Of a DNA stretch of 64,000 nt, positions 1 to 10,845 are shown one piece after another (position 1 is the first letter of the stretch; every line of letters begins with the position of its first letter). The DNA is from Hordeum vulgare subsp. vulgare (Eukaryota; Streptophyta; Magnoliopsida; Poales; Poaceae), in NCBI RefSeq assembly GCF_904849725.1, contig NC_058524.1:352095823-352159822 (forward strand), given 5' to 3'. A program made the translations under genes and the position numbers. The notes under the pieces were generated by a model that was not told where the DNA came from, searched no databases, and saw nothing but the letters and a program-made list of their open reading frames with translations.

Positions 1-900
1 CTAACAAGTATGCAAGCTCCAGCGATCCTTCAATGGACTGGTGCAAGCATCTCGGAGTTGGAATATACACTTTGATGAGATGATCAAAGATTTTGGGTTT
101 GTACAAGGTTTATGAGAAACTAGTATTTCCAAAGAAGTGAGTGGGAGCACTATAGAATTTCTGATAAGTATATGTGGTTGACATATTGTTGATCAGAAGT
201 AATGTAGAATTTCTGTGAAGCATAAAAGGTTGTTTGAAAGGAGTTTTTCAAAGGAATACCTGGATTGAGCTACTTGAACGTTGAGCATCAAGATCTATGG
301 AGATAGATCAAAACGCTTAATAGAAGTTTCAACAAGATGCATGCCTTGACAAGTTTTTGAAGGAATTCGAAATAGATCGGCAAAGAAGGAGTTCTTGACT
401 GTGTTGTAAGGTGTGAATTTGAGTAAGACTCAAAACCCGACCATGGCAGAATAAAGAGAATAGACGAAGGTCGTCTTGTATGCCTTGGTCGTAGAATCTA
501 AAGTATGCCATGCTGGGTACCGCACCTGATGTGTGCCGTGACTCCAAGTCTGTTGAGAGGTACAGAGAGTGATCCATGATTGAATCACTAGCAGCGGTCA
601 AAATTTATCCGTAGTAACTGATGGAGTAAGGAATTTTTCTCGATTATGGAGCTGGTTAAAGAGTTCGTCGTAAAGGGTTATGTCGATGCAAGCTTTGACA
701 CTAATCCGAATAACTATGAGTAGTGAAACGGATTCGTATAGTAGAGTAGATATTCGGAGTATTTCCGAATAGCACATAGTAGCAGTATCTATAAAATGAC
801 ATAAAGATTTGTAAAGAACACACAGATCTGAAAGTTTCAGAACCGTTGACTAAAACCTCTCTCACGAGCAAGACGTGATCAGATCCCATAACTATATGGG
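1..900 (+). pseudogene. Copia pol remnant: reverse transcriptase and RNase H (copy 1)
   Basis: This is decayed coding DNA for the C-terminal half of a Copia polyprotein. Translation needs repeated frame changes and hits many stops. The reverse transcriptase catalytic box is recognisable at 171-182, where the expected Tyr-Val-Asp-Asp reads Tyr-Val-Val-Asp, so the first catalytic aspartate is lost. The same change occurs in the other two Angela-like copies at 33069-33080 and, on the minus strand, 60549-60560. No long open frame survives, so no protein product is expected. Identification rests on collinearity with the other copies and the known order of Copia pol. Confidence 0.75.
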
Positions 901-953
901 TGTTGGATTCGTTGGAATCACATGGTGATGTGAACTAGATTACCGACTCTAGT

Positions 954-966
954 ACAAGTGGGAGAC
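954..966 (+). promoter_or_regulatory. Polypurine tract of Angela copy 1
   Basis: A purine-rich run, CAAGTGGGAGAC, lies directly against the 3' LTR. This is the expected place for priming of plus-strand DNA synthesis. The same tract flanks the 3' LTR of the other two copies (33852-33864, and 59763-59776 on the minus strand). Confidence 0.7.
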
Positions 967-2718
967 TGTTGGAAATATGCCCTAGAGGCAATAATAAATT
1001 AGTTATTATTGTATTTCTTTGTTCATGATAATCGTTTATTATCCATGCTATAATTGTATTGATTGGAAACACAGTGCATGTGTGGATACATAGACAAAAC
1101 ACTATCCCTAGTAAGTCTCTAGTTGACTAGCTCGTTGATCAAAGATGGTCAAGGTTTCCTGACCATAGGCAAGTGTTGTCACTTGATAACGGGATCACAT
1201 CATTAGGAGAATCATGTGATGGACTAGACCCAAACTAATAGACGTAGAATGTTGATCGTGTCATTTTGTTGCTACTGTTTTCTGCGTGTCAAGTATTTGT
1301 TCCTATGACCATGAGATCATATAACTCACTGACAGCGGAGGAATGCTTTGTGTGTATCAAATGTCGCAACGTAACTGGGTGATTATAAAGATGCTCTACA
1401 GGTATCTCCGAAAGTGTTCGTTGAGTTAGTATGGATCAAGACTGGGATTTGTCACTCCGTATGACGGAGAAGTATCTCGGGGCCCACTCGGTAATACAAC
1501 ATCACACACAAGCCTTGCAAGCAATTTGACTTAGTGTAAGTTGCGGGATCTTGTATTATGGAACGAGTAAATAGACTTGCCGGTAAACGAGATTGAAATA
1601 GGTATGCGGATACTGACGATCGAATCTCAGGCAAGTAACATACCGAAGGACAAAGGGAATGACATACGAGATTATATGAATCCTTGGCACTGAGGTTCAA
1701 ATGATAAGATCTTCATAGAATATGTAGGATCCAATATGGGCATCCAGGTACTGCTATTGGATATTGACCGAGGAGTCTCTCGGGTCATGTCTACATAGTT
1801 CTCGAACCTGCAGGGTCTGCACACTTAAGGTTCGACGTTGTTTTATGCGTATTTGAGTTATATGGTTGGTTACCGAATGTTGTTCGAAGTCCCGGCTGAG
1901 ATCATGGACGTCACGAGGGTCTCAGGAATGGTCCGGAAACGACGATTTATATATAGGATGACCTCATTTGGTTACCGGAAGGTTTTCGTGCATTACCGGA
2001 AAAGTTTCGGGCTCATCGGTAGTGTAGTGGGAGTACCGGGAGGAGTGCCGGGGACCATCAGGAGGGGTGTCATGCCCCAAGGGGTCTCATGGGCTATGGG
2101 AAGAGATAAACCAGCCCCTAGTCGGCTGGAATAAGTTCCCACTAAGGCCCATAAAGTTTGGGAAGGAAAAAACACAAGGTGGAAAGAGTTTCCAAGTGGG
2201 AAGGTGGAATCCTACTCCAAGTAGGATTGGAGTAGGACTCCTCCACCTCCAATTTCGGCCAAACCTTTAGGTTTTGAGGCTGCCTCCTCCCCTCCCTCCC
2301 TCCTATATATAGTGGGCTTTTTGGGCTGATTTGAGACAACTTTTGCCACGGCAGCCCGACCACATACCTCCACGGTTTTACCTCTAGATCGCGTTTCTGC
2401 GGAGCTCGGGCGGAGCCTTGCTGAGAAGGCCAAGATCATCGTCGAGCTGTACGTGTGCTGAACGCGGAGGTGCCGTCCGTTCGGCACTAGATCGGAGCGG
2501 ATCGTGGGACGGATCGCGGGACGGTTCGTGGGACGGTTCGCGCGGCGGATCAAGGGACGTGAGGATGTTCCACTACATCAACCGCGTTTCTTAACGCTTC
2601 TGCTGTGCGATCTACAAGGGTACGTAGATCGGAAATGCCCTCTCGTAGATGGACATCACCATGATAGGTCTTCTAGCGCGTAGGAAATTTTTTGTTTCCC
2701 ATGCGACGTTCCCCAACA
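967..2718 (+). repeat. 3' LTR of Angela copy 1 (1752 bp)
   Basis: This complete LTR has TG...CA ends. It is 80 bp shorter than the 1832-bp LTRs of copy 2. The difference is mainly one deletion at about 2425/2426, between the promoter-distal segment and a 12-bp minisatellite. A TATA box lies at 2304-2312. A 9-bp inverted repeat, TCCTACTCC/GGAGTAGGA, sits at 2210-2237. Open frames inside the LTR are chance readings. Confidence 0.92.
2499..2558 (+). repeat. 12-bp minisatellite, five units, in the Angela LTR
   Basis: Five head-to-tail variants of GGATCGTGGGAC lie near the 3' end of the LTR. The LTRs of copy 2 carry the matching array near 28635 and 35475. The minus-strand LTR of copy 3, near 58110-58160, has one unit fewer, so unit number varies between copies. 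Confidence 0.8.
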
Positions 2719-3160
2719 TGCGGTGGATCTGCCCAGGGGATGGCAGTGCCCGGAGGGCAAGGGAGGGGAGGGATCGACGGTGGATGTCGGCGATGCATTG
2801 TGGGAGGATGAGAGGATGGAAGGGATCGGCTGAAACGGCGCGCATGATGCCACTTGGGGCGGGAACGCGAGCGGCGTGGACGAGGCAGTTGGGGACTTGG
2901 GGTGCGGCGGCGGCTGGTGGCTCCAAGCCGCGGCGTCGGTGGGAATCGTGGGTGGAAGAGGAGGGAGGCGGCGGTGGGAATGGTGGGTGGGAGACGAGGG
3001 AGACGAGATCGGATCTGGAGAAGTGCAGAGTGGTGGATGGTTAGGGTTTCTACGGAGAGGCTCCACCGTTGGATGGATACGTGATGGATGGCTCAAATCG
3101 TGTCCAACTCGGTGATCCGTGGGAGGGTGTTTTCTCCCTCCTGATTGGTTCAAGATATGT
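2719..3160 (-). other. GC-rich gene-like segment, possible captured exon or 5' UTR
   Basis: This patch is far more GC-rich than the AT-rich DNA next to it. On the minus strand it reads like the start of a grass gene: an AAACCCTAA stretch near 3044 followed by CT/CG-rich leader sequence and a frame rich in Pro, Ser and His. CACTA elements are known to pick up host gene fragments. The segment is cut by the LTR at 2718. I recognise no protein domain, and an unremarkable GC-rich part of the transposon is the alternative. Confidence 0.35.
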
Positions 3161-3344
3161 GTAATTAAAAATGGTTTTTAGTGCTATAAACACAAGTAAT
3201 TTTGTAAATAAACTACGAAAAATATTTTACAGAATGACACTATTAAAATTTTCACTTCTCATATGCACTTCTAATATTTTTGATGATCACCAACTTGTAT
3301 GCACTTCTGATAATTCTAGCTATTTTCAGTCATTCAAACAAACC

Positions 3345-5410
3345 GAATCAGCTCGAACCAGGTTAAATTTGAACTGCAGCTGCATCATAGATTTCTTTTT
3401 ATTTGTTGCGAAAATCATTTTAGGTACAAAAGTATCCATTTAATCACATAAACACCAAAAAATCCTAGATTCAACCACTACCTAGGAACGGGCATACCCG
3501 TCGTTTTGACCGTATTTTGAAATGGGCAAGCAAAATAAAAAAAAATTGTAAAACCTTCGCATTGTGTCATTATATGTGACCAAGTTATGAGGAAAAATAA
3601 TAAACTTGCAATACGGCAATTATTATTAAAAAAGTTGTTCTTAGAAATGAGTTATCATGTGTGAAGATTCATGTCTTTCAAGCCAAATGATCAATCTTAT
3701 GGCCACAAACATGGTATAGTTTTTTCAAATGTTCCCATATTGTGCACAAGGGTTCATATTCGAATTACAGAATTAAGTTTTCATTTTCTTTGGACGGAAA
3801 ATACATTTTCCATTTTTCGAGTGCACAAAATGAGTTTTTTTGTGAAGGACCTACCATATATTTGCTGCAAAATTGGACCGGATCATTTTTCTAAAATATT
3901 AGATCATATTTAATGTAGAGTTGACCAAATAGTTGGGTGTCAAAATCTTTGAGCCACCTCTCGTGCAAAAGACAAATTTCCCCCGATTCAGCAGGAACCG
4001 GGTCAAATTTGAACTGCAGGTCCATCACAGATTGCTTTTTATTTTTGGTAAAAATCATTTCTAGGTACAAAAGTATCTATTTAATCACATAAACACCAAA
4101 AAATTCCAAGATTCAACCATGAGCTAGGAACGGGCATGCCCCTCGTTTTAACTATATTTCGAAATGGACATGCAAAATTGAAAAAAAACAAAAAATTGCC
4201 AAACCTTCGCATTGTGCCATTATAAGCGACAAAGTTACCAGGTAAAAGACTAAATTTATAATATGGCAATTATTTTTAAAAAGTGTTCTTAGAGATGAGC
4301 TATCATGTGTGAAGATTTATGGCTTTCAAGCCAAATGATCAATCTTATGGCCACATTCATGGCATAGTTTGTTCAAATGAACTCATATTGTTCACAACGG
4401 TGCGTATTGGAATGGCAAACAATGTTCCTAAGGAAGTTTTCATTTTCTTTGGACGAAAAATTCATTTTCCATTTTTCGAGTACCCAAAATGAGTTTTTCG
4501 TGAAGGACCTACCATATATTTATTGCAAAATTGGACCAAATAATTTTTATAAAATACTAGGCCACATTTAATGTACAATTGACCAACTAGTTGTGTGTCA
4601 AAAGGTTCTTTCCACATCTCGTGAAAAAGACAAATGTTCGTCGAATCAGCTAGAAGCGGTTCAAATTTGAACTACAGCTGCATTATAGTTTGCACTTTAT
4701 TTTTCACAAAAATCATTTCTAGGAAGACAAGTATCTATTTCATCATAGAAACACCAAATGTTTTCCAATATTCAATCACTAGCTAGGAACAGTCATATCG
4801 CCGTTTTGACCGCATTTTGAAATGCCATGAAAAATTCAAAAAAATCAAAAAATTGGAAAACCTTTGTTTTGTGTCATTATATGTGAAAACTTTACCAGGA
4901 AAAATAATGAACTTGTAATACGGAAATTATTTTTAAAAAGTGTTCTCAGAAATGGGCTATCATGTGTGAAGATTCATGGCTTTCAAGCCAAATGATCAAG
5001 CTTATCGCGACACTCATCACATAGTTTGTTGAAATGAACTAATATTATGCACAAGGGTGCATATTGGAATGGCAAACAATGTTGATTAAGGAAGTTTTCA
5101 ATTTCCTTGTATGTAAAAATCATTTTTCATTTTTCAAGTGACCAAATGAGTTTTTCGTGTGAAGGACCTACCATATATTTGTTTCAAAATTGTACCAAAT
5201 CATTTTTCTAAAATACTAGGCCATATTTAATTTACAATTGAAAAAATGGTTGGGTGTTAAAAGATTTTATCTATCTCTCGTGAAAAAGACAAATTTATGT
5301 CGATTCAGCTCGAAGCGGGTTAAATTTGAACTGCAGCTGCATTATAGTTTGCTCTTTATTTTTCCCAAAAATATATTATAGGTACATAAGTATCTATTTA
5401 ATTACAAATA
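3345..5410. repeat. Tandem array, unit about 640-660 bp, about three units
   Basis: A long unit repeats with the anchor ATCACATAAACACC (or variants) at about 3441, 4082, 4740 and 5400, giving spacings of about 641, 658 and 660 bp. Other landmarks recur in the same order: a segment containing AAATTTGAACTGCAG, one containing TGGCTTTCAAGCCAAATGAT, and one containing AAGGACCTACCATATATTT. Units are diverged by point changes and small indels. The array is AT-rich and non-coding and is taken as internal sequence of the CACTA element. Confidence 0.8.
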
Positions 5411-5764
5411 CATGGTCTGGTGACTTGACATCGACGTTTGGATGGTGGTCAAGGGCCCCAACTCCAGAGCGTGTAAACTTGCATGCGAGCCGCATGGTCA
5501 CCGCCTGACCGTTGCGTTGCCACGCGTTCTGGGTGGAATAAGAATGTCTGGTGGGTTGGAAAATCCCTCGGTAGGTGTTAGGAAGAAGAATACAATAGAA
5601 GAATCTTACGAGGAGACTAAACTAAGCTCAAACATGAATTAGCAGCCAAGTGCGGTGCGGGTAATGCACATAGACAATGGGCCTAAATTTTAGTTGAGAA
5701 TGATCATCTACTAAGGAGACTTTCTTGGCAAATTTTAAGCTCAAATTGATGAACCTAGGTGGCA
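5411..5764. other. Stretch between the two CACTA arrays, nothing recognised
   Basis: A moderately GC-rich block (about 5400-5640) separates the two arrays. It has short open frames on the plus strand, but no start context, domain or similarity that I recognise. It is probably internal CACTA sequence. Confidence 0.3.
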
Positions 5765-6710
5765 CTTTCTTTGCAAAGTACCACAATGTGCAGAAATATG
5801 GATGTTGAAGCAGGGATCAAGTGAATCAATAGATTGAGCTTAAATTTGGTGTATAATGTTAATCTGGGAATATGAAGGCACTTTAAAACATTTATACCAT
5901 TTGGACATGCCAAAGTGACACTTCCTTCGCAATGTGCCAATCTGGACAGAAAATGGTAATTGAAATTGCGCTCACATAGATGATTGGACTGTGTTGAAAT
6001 TTGGAGGAGGATGATAATTTGGACACATTAAGGCACTGTAAAAATTTCACAAAATTTGGGTAAACAAAAATTGTACTTCCTTCACAATGCTCTCTACTAA
6101 ATAGAATATTGGGAAAAATATTGAGAGAAACTGGCTAAATTAAATGAGCTAAAATTTGGTGGAGTGACGTTATATTGTCAGTTTCATTCCGTGGTAAATG
6201 TTCATCAACTATAAAGCAATATAAAATGTAGTTTCTTCACAAACTGAAAATATTACCAGAAACAAAGATTGGATAAAGAGCTCACATGGATTGTTAGATG
6301 GGGCTGAAATTTTGTGGAGAGCTATGGTTTTGGCATATAGAAGATGTGGAAAAAATTCAACTCATCAGGATATTCCTAGCTAGTACTTCCTTCACAAAGT
6401 TGTTAGCTAAACACAAACTTTGGAAATTTGCTGAGAAAGATTTACTAGGCAAATGGACACGAAAGTTTTCTTGAGGCAATGATTTGGATAGTCAAGCGTG
6501 CCTAGAAAATTTGAGGGCAATCAAAAAAATAGAAATAACACTTCCTTCACAAAGTGCTATTCTGAACAGAATAGGAAAATGAATATTGCTGAATTATTTT
6601 CGAACTATGGAAGGAAGGGTTTTCACATATTTGAGGAATGTATGATCCAAAGTATTTATGAGAATTGTTCGAGAATTTTTGGAATGACAGAATTGTAGGT
6701 TGCTTCACAA
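5765..6710. repeat. Tandem array, unit about 155 bp, about six to seven units
   Basis: The landmark CTTCCTTCACAA (or variants) recurs at 5765, 5921, 6076, 6231, 6385, 6541 and 6699, spacings of 154-158 bp. Between landmarks, segments resembling GCTGAAATTTGGTGGAG and a CACATxGAT motif recur in order. Units are diverged in sequence but length is tightly kept. This is subterminal CACTA repeat DNA, non-coding. Confidence 0.8.
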
Positions 6711-6839
6711 ACTAGGGAAACAATTGACACATGGACATGACACGTAGGCAAAACTGATGATGTGGCACCTAGTCATAGCTATGACCATCTATATTGGTCC
6801 TAATTAGCTACAAATTAGGCAGCGGACCAGGTCTATCCT

Positions 6840-7019
6840 CTTTACGACCATTTCCAATAAGGAAGTTACGACCTTTCTGATGAAAATGGTCGTTAGTTTT
6901 TTGGGATAGGACCCCTCCGGACATCTTACGATCAATTGGTCTAAAATGGTTGTAGATTTACGACCATTTATGCGAGCGTCACTGCCATAAGGTAGTTAGT
7001 TGACATATTTCTTGTAGTG
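6840..7019 (-). repeat. CACTA terminal inverted repeat and subterminal motifs
   Basis: The outer end at 7019 reads CACTACAAG on the minus strand. Subterminal copies of ACGACCATTT or its reverse complement occur around 6842, 6867-6896, 6940-6955 and 6959. The bases after the end are TTT (7020-7022), a candidate half of the 3-bp target duplication. The matching half is out of the window. Confidence 0.75.
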
Positions 7020-7341
7020 TTTACTAGTTGTTACCTCGCTGTTTTTATTTATTCAGGTTATAAAAATCTATTTTTACTATCCACACTACACTTGTATCAC
7101 CATCTCTTCGCCGAACTAGTGCACCTATACATTTTTCCATTGTTTTGGGTGTGTTGGGGGCACAAGAGATTTCTAGTATTTGATTGCAGGGTTGCTTGAC
7201 AGAGACCATTTTCATCCTACACCTCCCATGGATTGACAAACCTTAGGTCATCCACTTGAGGGAAATTTGTTGTTGTCCTACAAAACTATTCATTTGAGGC
7301 ACAACAACGTCTAAAAGAATAAAGTTGCATAGTAGACATCA
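7020..7341 (+). repeat. LTR 3'-terminal fragment (Gypsy-type), split by the CACTA element
   Basis: This segment resembles the 3' end of a common Triticeae Gypsy LTR. It contains TTATTTATTCAGGTTATAAA and a region about first-layer Gypsy LTRs such as CACTTGAGGGAAATTTG, and ends in AGTAGACATCA at 7341. The sequence after 7341 is not a primer binding site, so this is a solo or truncated LTR. The CACTA element appears to have inserted into it, because the LTR is missing to its left. Family assignment is from memory and tentative. Confidence 0.45.
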
Positions 7342-7888
7342 ATCTAAACAATTAAATCCTTCCGTGTACTTTTGCATTCAAAGCAAATGCTTTAAAAGCA
7401 CATCTTAAGGGAGACCTCTCTATATCTTGTAATCAAAATATCCAAGTATGTATCTTCAAATATTTTATCCCCTTTGAAAACTTCAATGAATTTCTCTTCA
7501 ATCACACAAAAGAACGAGATTGTAAGTGCATCTAGTGCCAACCCTTGATGGGTTTGGAGTATTGAAGACGAACATGGTTGAAGGACTAATGTGTTTGTGA
7601 GAGTTCAACGGATAAAATAGATAGAAGTCCCTAGATATTCGGTTTAACTCGCGAAGATGACCCATAAAAATGTCCAAATACATTGAAGACGGTTGAAGCT
7701 AATGGTTGTAAGTGAAGATATATGCTTCAAAAGAATGAAATGCGAAGGCAATGTCTTTTGGTAATTTTGTTTCTTATTTTCCGAGTCATGGGAACCACCA
7801 TACTATTAAGTGGGGTCACCGTGAGCAAAATTCAAAACTTGATGTCATGCTTAACCCATATACCTATATCTTCGAGAGGTGATCGAAT
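7342..7888 (+). repeat. Old LTR-like DNA; probable LTR start at 7521
   Basis: 7342-7520 shows nothing I recognise. From 7521 the sequence begins TGTAAGTGCATCTAGTGCC and continues in the manner of a Triticeae LTR, with the phrase GGGACTAATGTGTTTGTGAG-like near 7580. It is interrupted at 7888 by Athila-1, so only about 370 bp of this LTR is seen. No open frame here deserves annotation. Confidence 0.35.
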
Positions 7889-9050
7889 TGAGATACGTCA
7901 ATATTGCATCATGTTTTGTTACTGTTATTTGTAGTGTTTTTAAGCAATTTCCCACTTGGTGGAGTAATTCTAATGCCTTTTATCCCATAATATGCAAGGT
8001 TTACATCAAGAGGTATAATACCGATAAATGGAATTCTGGACCTGAAAAAGCTACATCACAGATACCTATCACGCACATCTCCAACTGGGATGAAACTTTA
8101 CGAAACAAAGAAGTACTATAGGGAGATACTAGGCCCCACTAGGCACCAGGGCATGCGAGCCCCCCTAGCAGAGCCTGATGTCTAGTGGGCCCCTTGGCCC
8201 TCCTCTAGCGACCATCTTCTCGTATAAATTCCTTTCTAACCTGAAAAAATCACACGAGGACTTTTGGGATAAAGCACCACCGTCTCGAGGCACAACGTGG
8301 GCAGGAGCACTTTTGCCCTTCGGCGGAGCGATTCCGCTGGAGTAACTTCCCTCCCGGAGGGGTAAATTGAGTCCATCGTCATCACCAACAACCCTCTCAT
8401 CTTGGGAAGGACAATCTGCATCAACTTATTCATAACCACCATCTCCTCTCAAAACCCTAGTTCATCTCTTGTGCTCAATCTTGTACACGAACCTGAGATT
8501 GGTACCTCGGGTGTGACTAGTAGTGTTCTTTACATCTTGTAGTTGATGCTTTATGGTTTATTTGGTGGAAGATGATATGTTTAGATCCAATATGCTATTT
8601 AATACCTCTCTGATCATGAGCATGTTTATCACTTGTGAGTAGTTACTTTTGTTCTTGAGGCCACGACAGAAGTCATGTTGCAAGTAGTCATGTGAAGTTG
8701 ATATTTGTTTGATATTTTGAGGATATGCATGTTGTGATTCCCTTGGTGGTGTTATGTGAACGTCAACTAGATAACGTTTCACCATATTTGGGCCTAAGGG
8801 AATGCATTATGGAGTAGTAAATAAAAGATGGTCGCAAGAGTGACAGAAACTTAAACCCCAGTTTATGCACTATTCCGTAAGGGGCTAATTTGGATCCCTA
8901 TGTTTAATGGTATGGTTAGAATTTAATCTTAATACTTTTTCTTGTAGTTGTAGATGCTTGTGGGAGGGTTAATCATAGGTTGGGAGGTTTGTTCAAGTAA
9001 GAACAACACCCAAGCACTGGGCCACCCACATATCGAATTATCAAGGTACC
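7889..9050 (+). repeat. 5' LTR of Athila-1, first part
   Basis: It starts TGAGATACGTCAATATTGC, a variant of the TGATACGTCCATTTTGC start seen at 52292 and 52962. It contains a TATA box (8223-8229) and, just upstream, an imperfect palindrome with arms CCCACTAG (8135-8142) and CTAGTGGG (8182-8189). The last five bases, GTACC (9046-9050), are duplicated at 16054-16058 on the far side of the inserted element. The LTR without the insertion is about 1483 bp. Confidence 0.85.
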
Positions 9051-9320
9051 TGATACGTCTCCAACGTATCTATAATTTTTTATTGTTCCATGCTATTATA
9101 TTATCAACTTGGGATGTTTTATATGCATTTATATGCTATTTTATATCATTTTTGGGACTAACCTATTAACTCAGTGCCCAGTGTCGGTTTCTGTTTTTTC
9201 CGTGTTTTTGACCTTTTTCAGATAAGAATATTAAACGGAATCCAAACGGAATAAAACCTTTGGGATGATTTTTTCCATAACAGAAGACTTGAGAACCATG
9301 GCAGAGGGCCACGGAGGAGG

Positions 9321-9369
9321 CCACGAGCCCCCTAGGCGCGCCCCGGGGGGGCGCCTAGCAGGCTCGTGG
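9321..9369. repeat. GC-rich inverted repeat in the LTR upstream of TATA
   Basis: Arms CCACGAGCC (9321-9329) and GGCTCGTGG (9361-9369) are exact complements. Inside them CTAGGCGC (9332-9339) pairs with GCGCCTAG (9351-9358). A similar but weaker structure sits in the 3' LTR near 14778-14825. Confidence 0.8.
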
Positions 9370-9403
9370 GCCCCCATGCCTCCTTTGCCCTACCTCTTTC
9401 GCC

Positions 9404-9410
9404 TATAAAT
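9404..9410 (+). promoter_or_regulatory. TATA box of the gag-only element
   Basis: TATAAAT lies about 35 bp downstream of the LTR hairpin and is kept in the 3' LTR at 14859-14865. It is the likely core promoter for the genomic transcript. Confidence 0.55.
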
Positions 9411-10619
9411 TCCCTAAAATCCCCAAACCAACAGAGAGAGTCACGAAAATACTTTTCCACCGCCGCAAGCTTCTGTTTCCGCGAGATCCCATGTGGGGAC
9501 CGTTCTGGTGCCCTGCCGGAGGGGGATTCAGACATGGAGGGATTCTTCATCAACACCATTGCCTCTCCGATGATGCGTGAGTAGTTCACCACAGACCTTT
9601 GGGTCCATAGCTAGTAGCTAGATGGCTTCTTCTCTCTCTTGGATCTTCAATACAAAGTTCTCCATGATCTACATGGAGATCTATCCGATGTAACTTTCTT
9701 TTGCGATGTGTTTGTCGAGATCCGATGAATTGTGGATTTATGATCAGATTATCTATGAATATTATTTGAGTATCTTCTGATTTCTTATATGCATGATTTC
9801 GTATCCTTGTAATTCTCTTCGATTTATGGGTTTCGTTTGGCCAACCTGATATATAATTCTTGCAATGGGAGAAGTGCTTGGCACTGAGTTTATGATTTGG
9901 GTTCATACCGTGCGGTGTCCTCACCTAGTGACAGAAGGGGTAGCGAGGCATGCATCGTTCTGTTGCCATCAAGGGTAAAAAGATGGGGTTTATATCATAT
10001 TGAATGAATTTATCCCTCTACATCATGTCATCTTGCTTAAGGCGTTACTCTGTTTGTTATGAACTTAATACACTAGATACATGTTGGATAGCGGTCGATG
10101 TGTGGAGTAATAGTAGTAGATGCAGAAAGTATCGGTCTACTTGTCTCAGACGTGATGCCTATATGTATGATCATTGCCTTAGATATCGTCACGACTTTGC
10201 GCAATTCTATCAATTGCTCGACAGTAATTCGTTCACCAACCGTAATACTTGCTATCATGAGAGAAGCCTGTAGTGAACACTATGGCCCCAGGGTCTATTT
10301 TACACATTATATATTCAGATCTACATACAAAAATACCAAAAATACCTTGCTGCGCTTTTATTTAATTATTTATTTATATTTACCTATTATCACTATCATA
10401 CCTCACTTTGCAAGGAATCGTAAAGGATTGACAACCCCTTTATCGCGTTGGGTGCAAGTTTGTTTGTCTTTGCGCAGGTGCCTTGGTGCCTCATCTTGGT
10501 ACTCCTACTTGATTGATACCTTGGTTCTCAAACTGAGGGAAATACTTATCTCTACTTTGCTACATCACCCTTTCCTCTTCAAGGGAAAAACCAACGCAAG
10601 CTCAAGAAGTAGCAGGAAG

Positions 10620-10637
10620 AAGCGCCGTTGCCGGGGA
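10620..10637 (+). promoter_or_regulatory. Primer binding site of the gag-only element
   Basis: The sequence matches TGGCGCCGTTGCCGGGGA except for the first two positions. It lies five bases after the 5' LTR. In Athila elements this site is, as I recall, complementary to the 3' end of tRNA-Asp. Confidence 0.75.
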
Positions 10638-10845
10638 GTATTCAAGTGAAGGATATCTACCAAGTACCTATCACAAACTCATCTCTTGCATTTACATTAT
10701 TTTCCATTTGCCTCTCGTTTTCCTCTCCCCCACTTCTGAAACAAAATTTACAAAAATATGTGCCTTTCTTTATTTTGCCTTTTTTGTTCGCCCCTTTCTT
10801 TCGCTTACTTTTTGTTTGCTTGTGTGGGTTAGTCTAGTTATCCTT

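Larger units (their letters stand above)
1..2718 (+). mobile_element. Angela/BARE1-like Copia LTR retrotransposon, 3' part (copy 1)
   Basis: The window opens inside the internal domain of a Copia element and runs through a complete 3' LTR. The LTR begins TGTTGGAAATATGCC and ends CCCCAACA, which I recognise as the Triticeae BARE1/Angela/WIS group. Bases 1-966 are closely similar to 32900-33864 of the complete copy at 27026-35696, so they are the reverse transcriptase/RNase H end of pol plus the polypurine tract. The 5' LTR and most of the internal domain lie left of the window, so a target duplication cannot be checked. The element sits in CACTA-type DNA that resumes at 2719. The exact family name is from memory. 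Confidence 0.9.
2719..7019 (-). mobile_element. CACTA (En/Spm superfamily) DNA transposon, partial
   Basis: The right end is a CACTA terminus. Read on the minus strand from 7019 it begins CACTACAAGAAATATGTCAA, typical of Triticeae CACTA elements. The subterminal zone (about 6840-7000) has repeated, inverted ACGACCATTT/AAATGGTCGT motifs, as expected for transposase-binding subterminal repeats. Inward lie a regular 155-bp array and a 640-660-bp array. No transposase coding was seen. The left end is missing because Angela copy 1 is inserted at 2718 and its other flank is outside the window. Whether all of 2719-5640 belongs to this one element is inferred from continuity. Confidence 0.7.
9051..10614 (+). 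repeat. 5' LTR of the gag-only element
   Basis: TGATACGTCTCCAACGTATC opens the LTR and AAGTAGCA closes it. A strong hairpin (9321-9369) lies just upstream of the TATA box at 9404-9410. Open frames in either strand here have matching shadows in the 3' LTR and are not genes. Confidence 0.9.

Noticed and set aside
2656..3153. 165-codon minus-strand Pro/Ser/His-rich frame
   Set aside because: Its 3' end runs into the Angela LTR and it has no domain. It is kept only as part of a possible captured leader, not as a gene.
9586..9924. 112-codon minus-strand frame, with a near-copy at 15041-15397
   Set aside because: Duplicated because it lies in both LTRs of the gag-only element. It has no domain and is antisense to the likely transcript leader.
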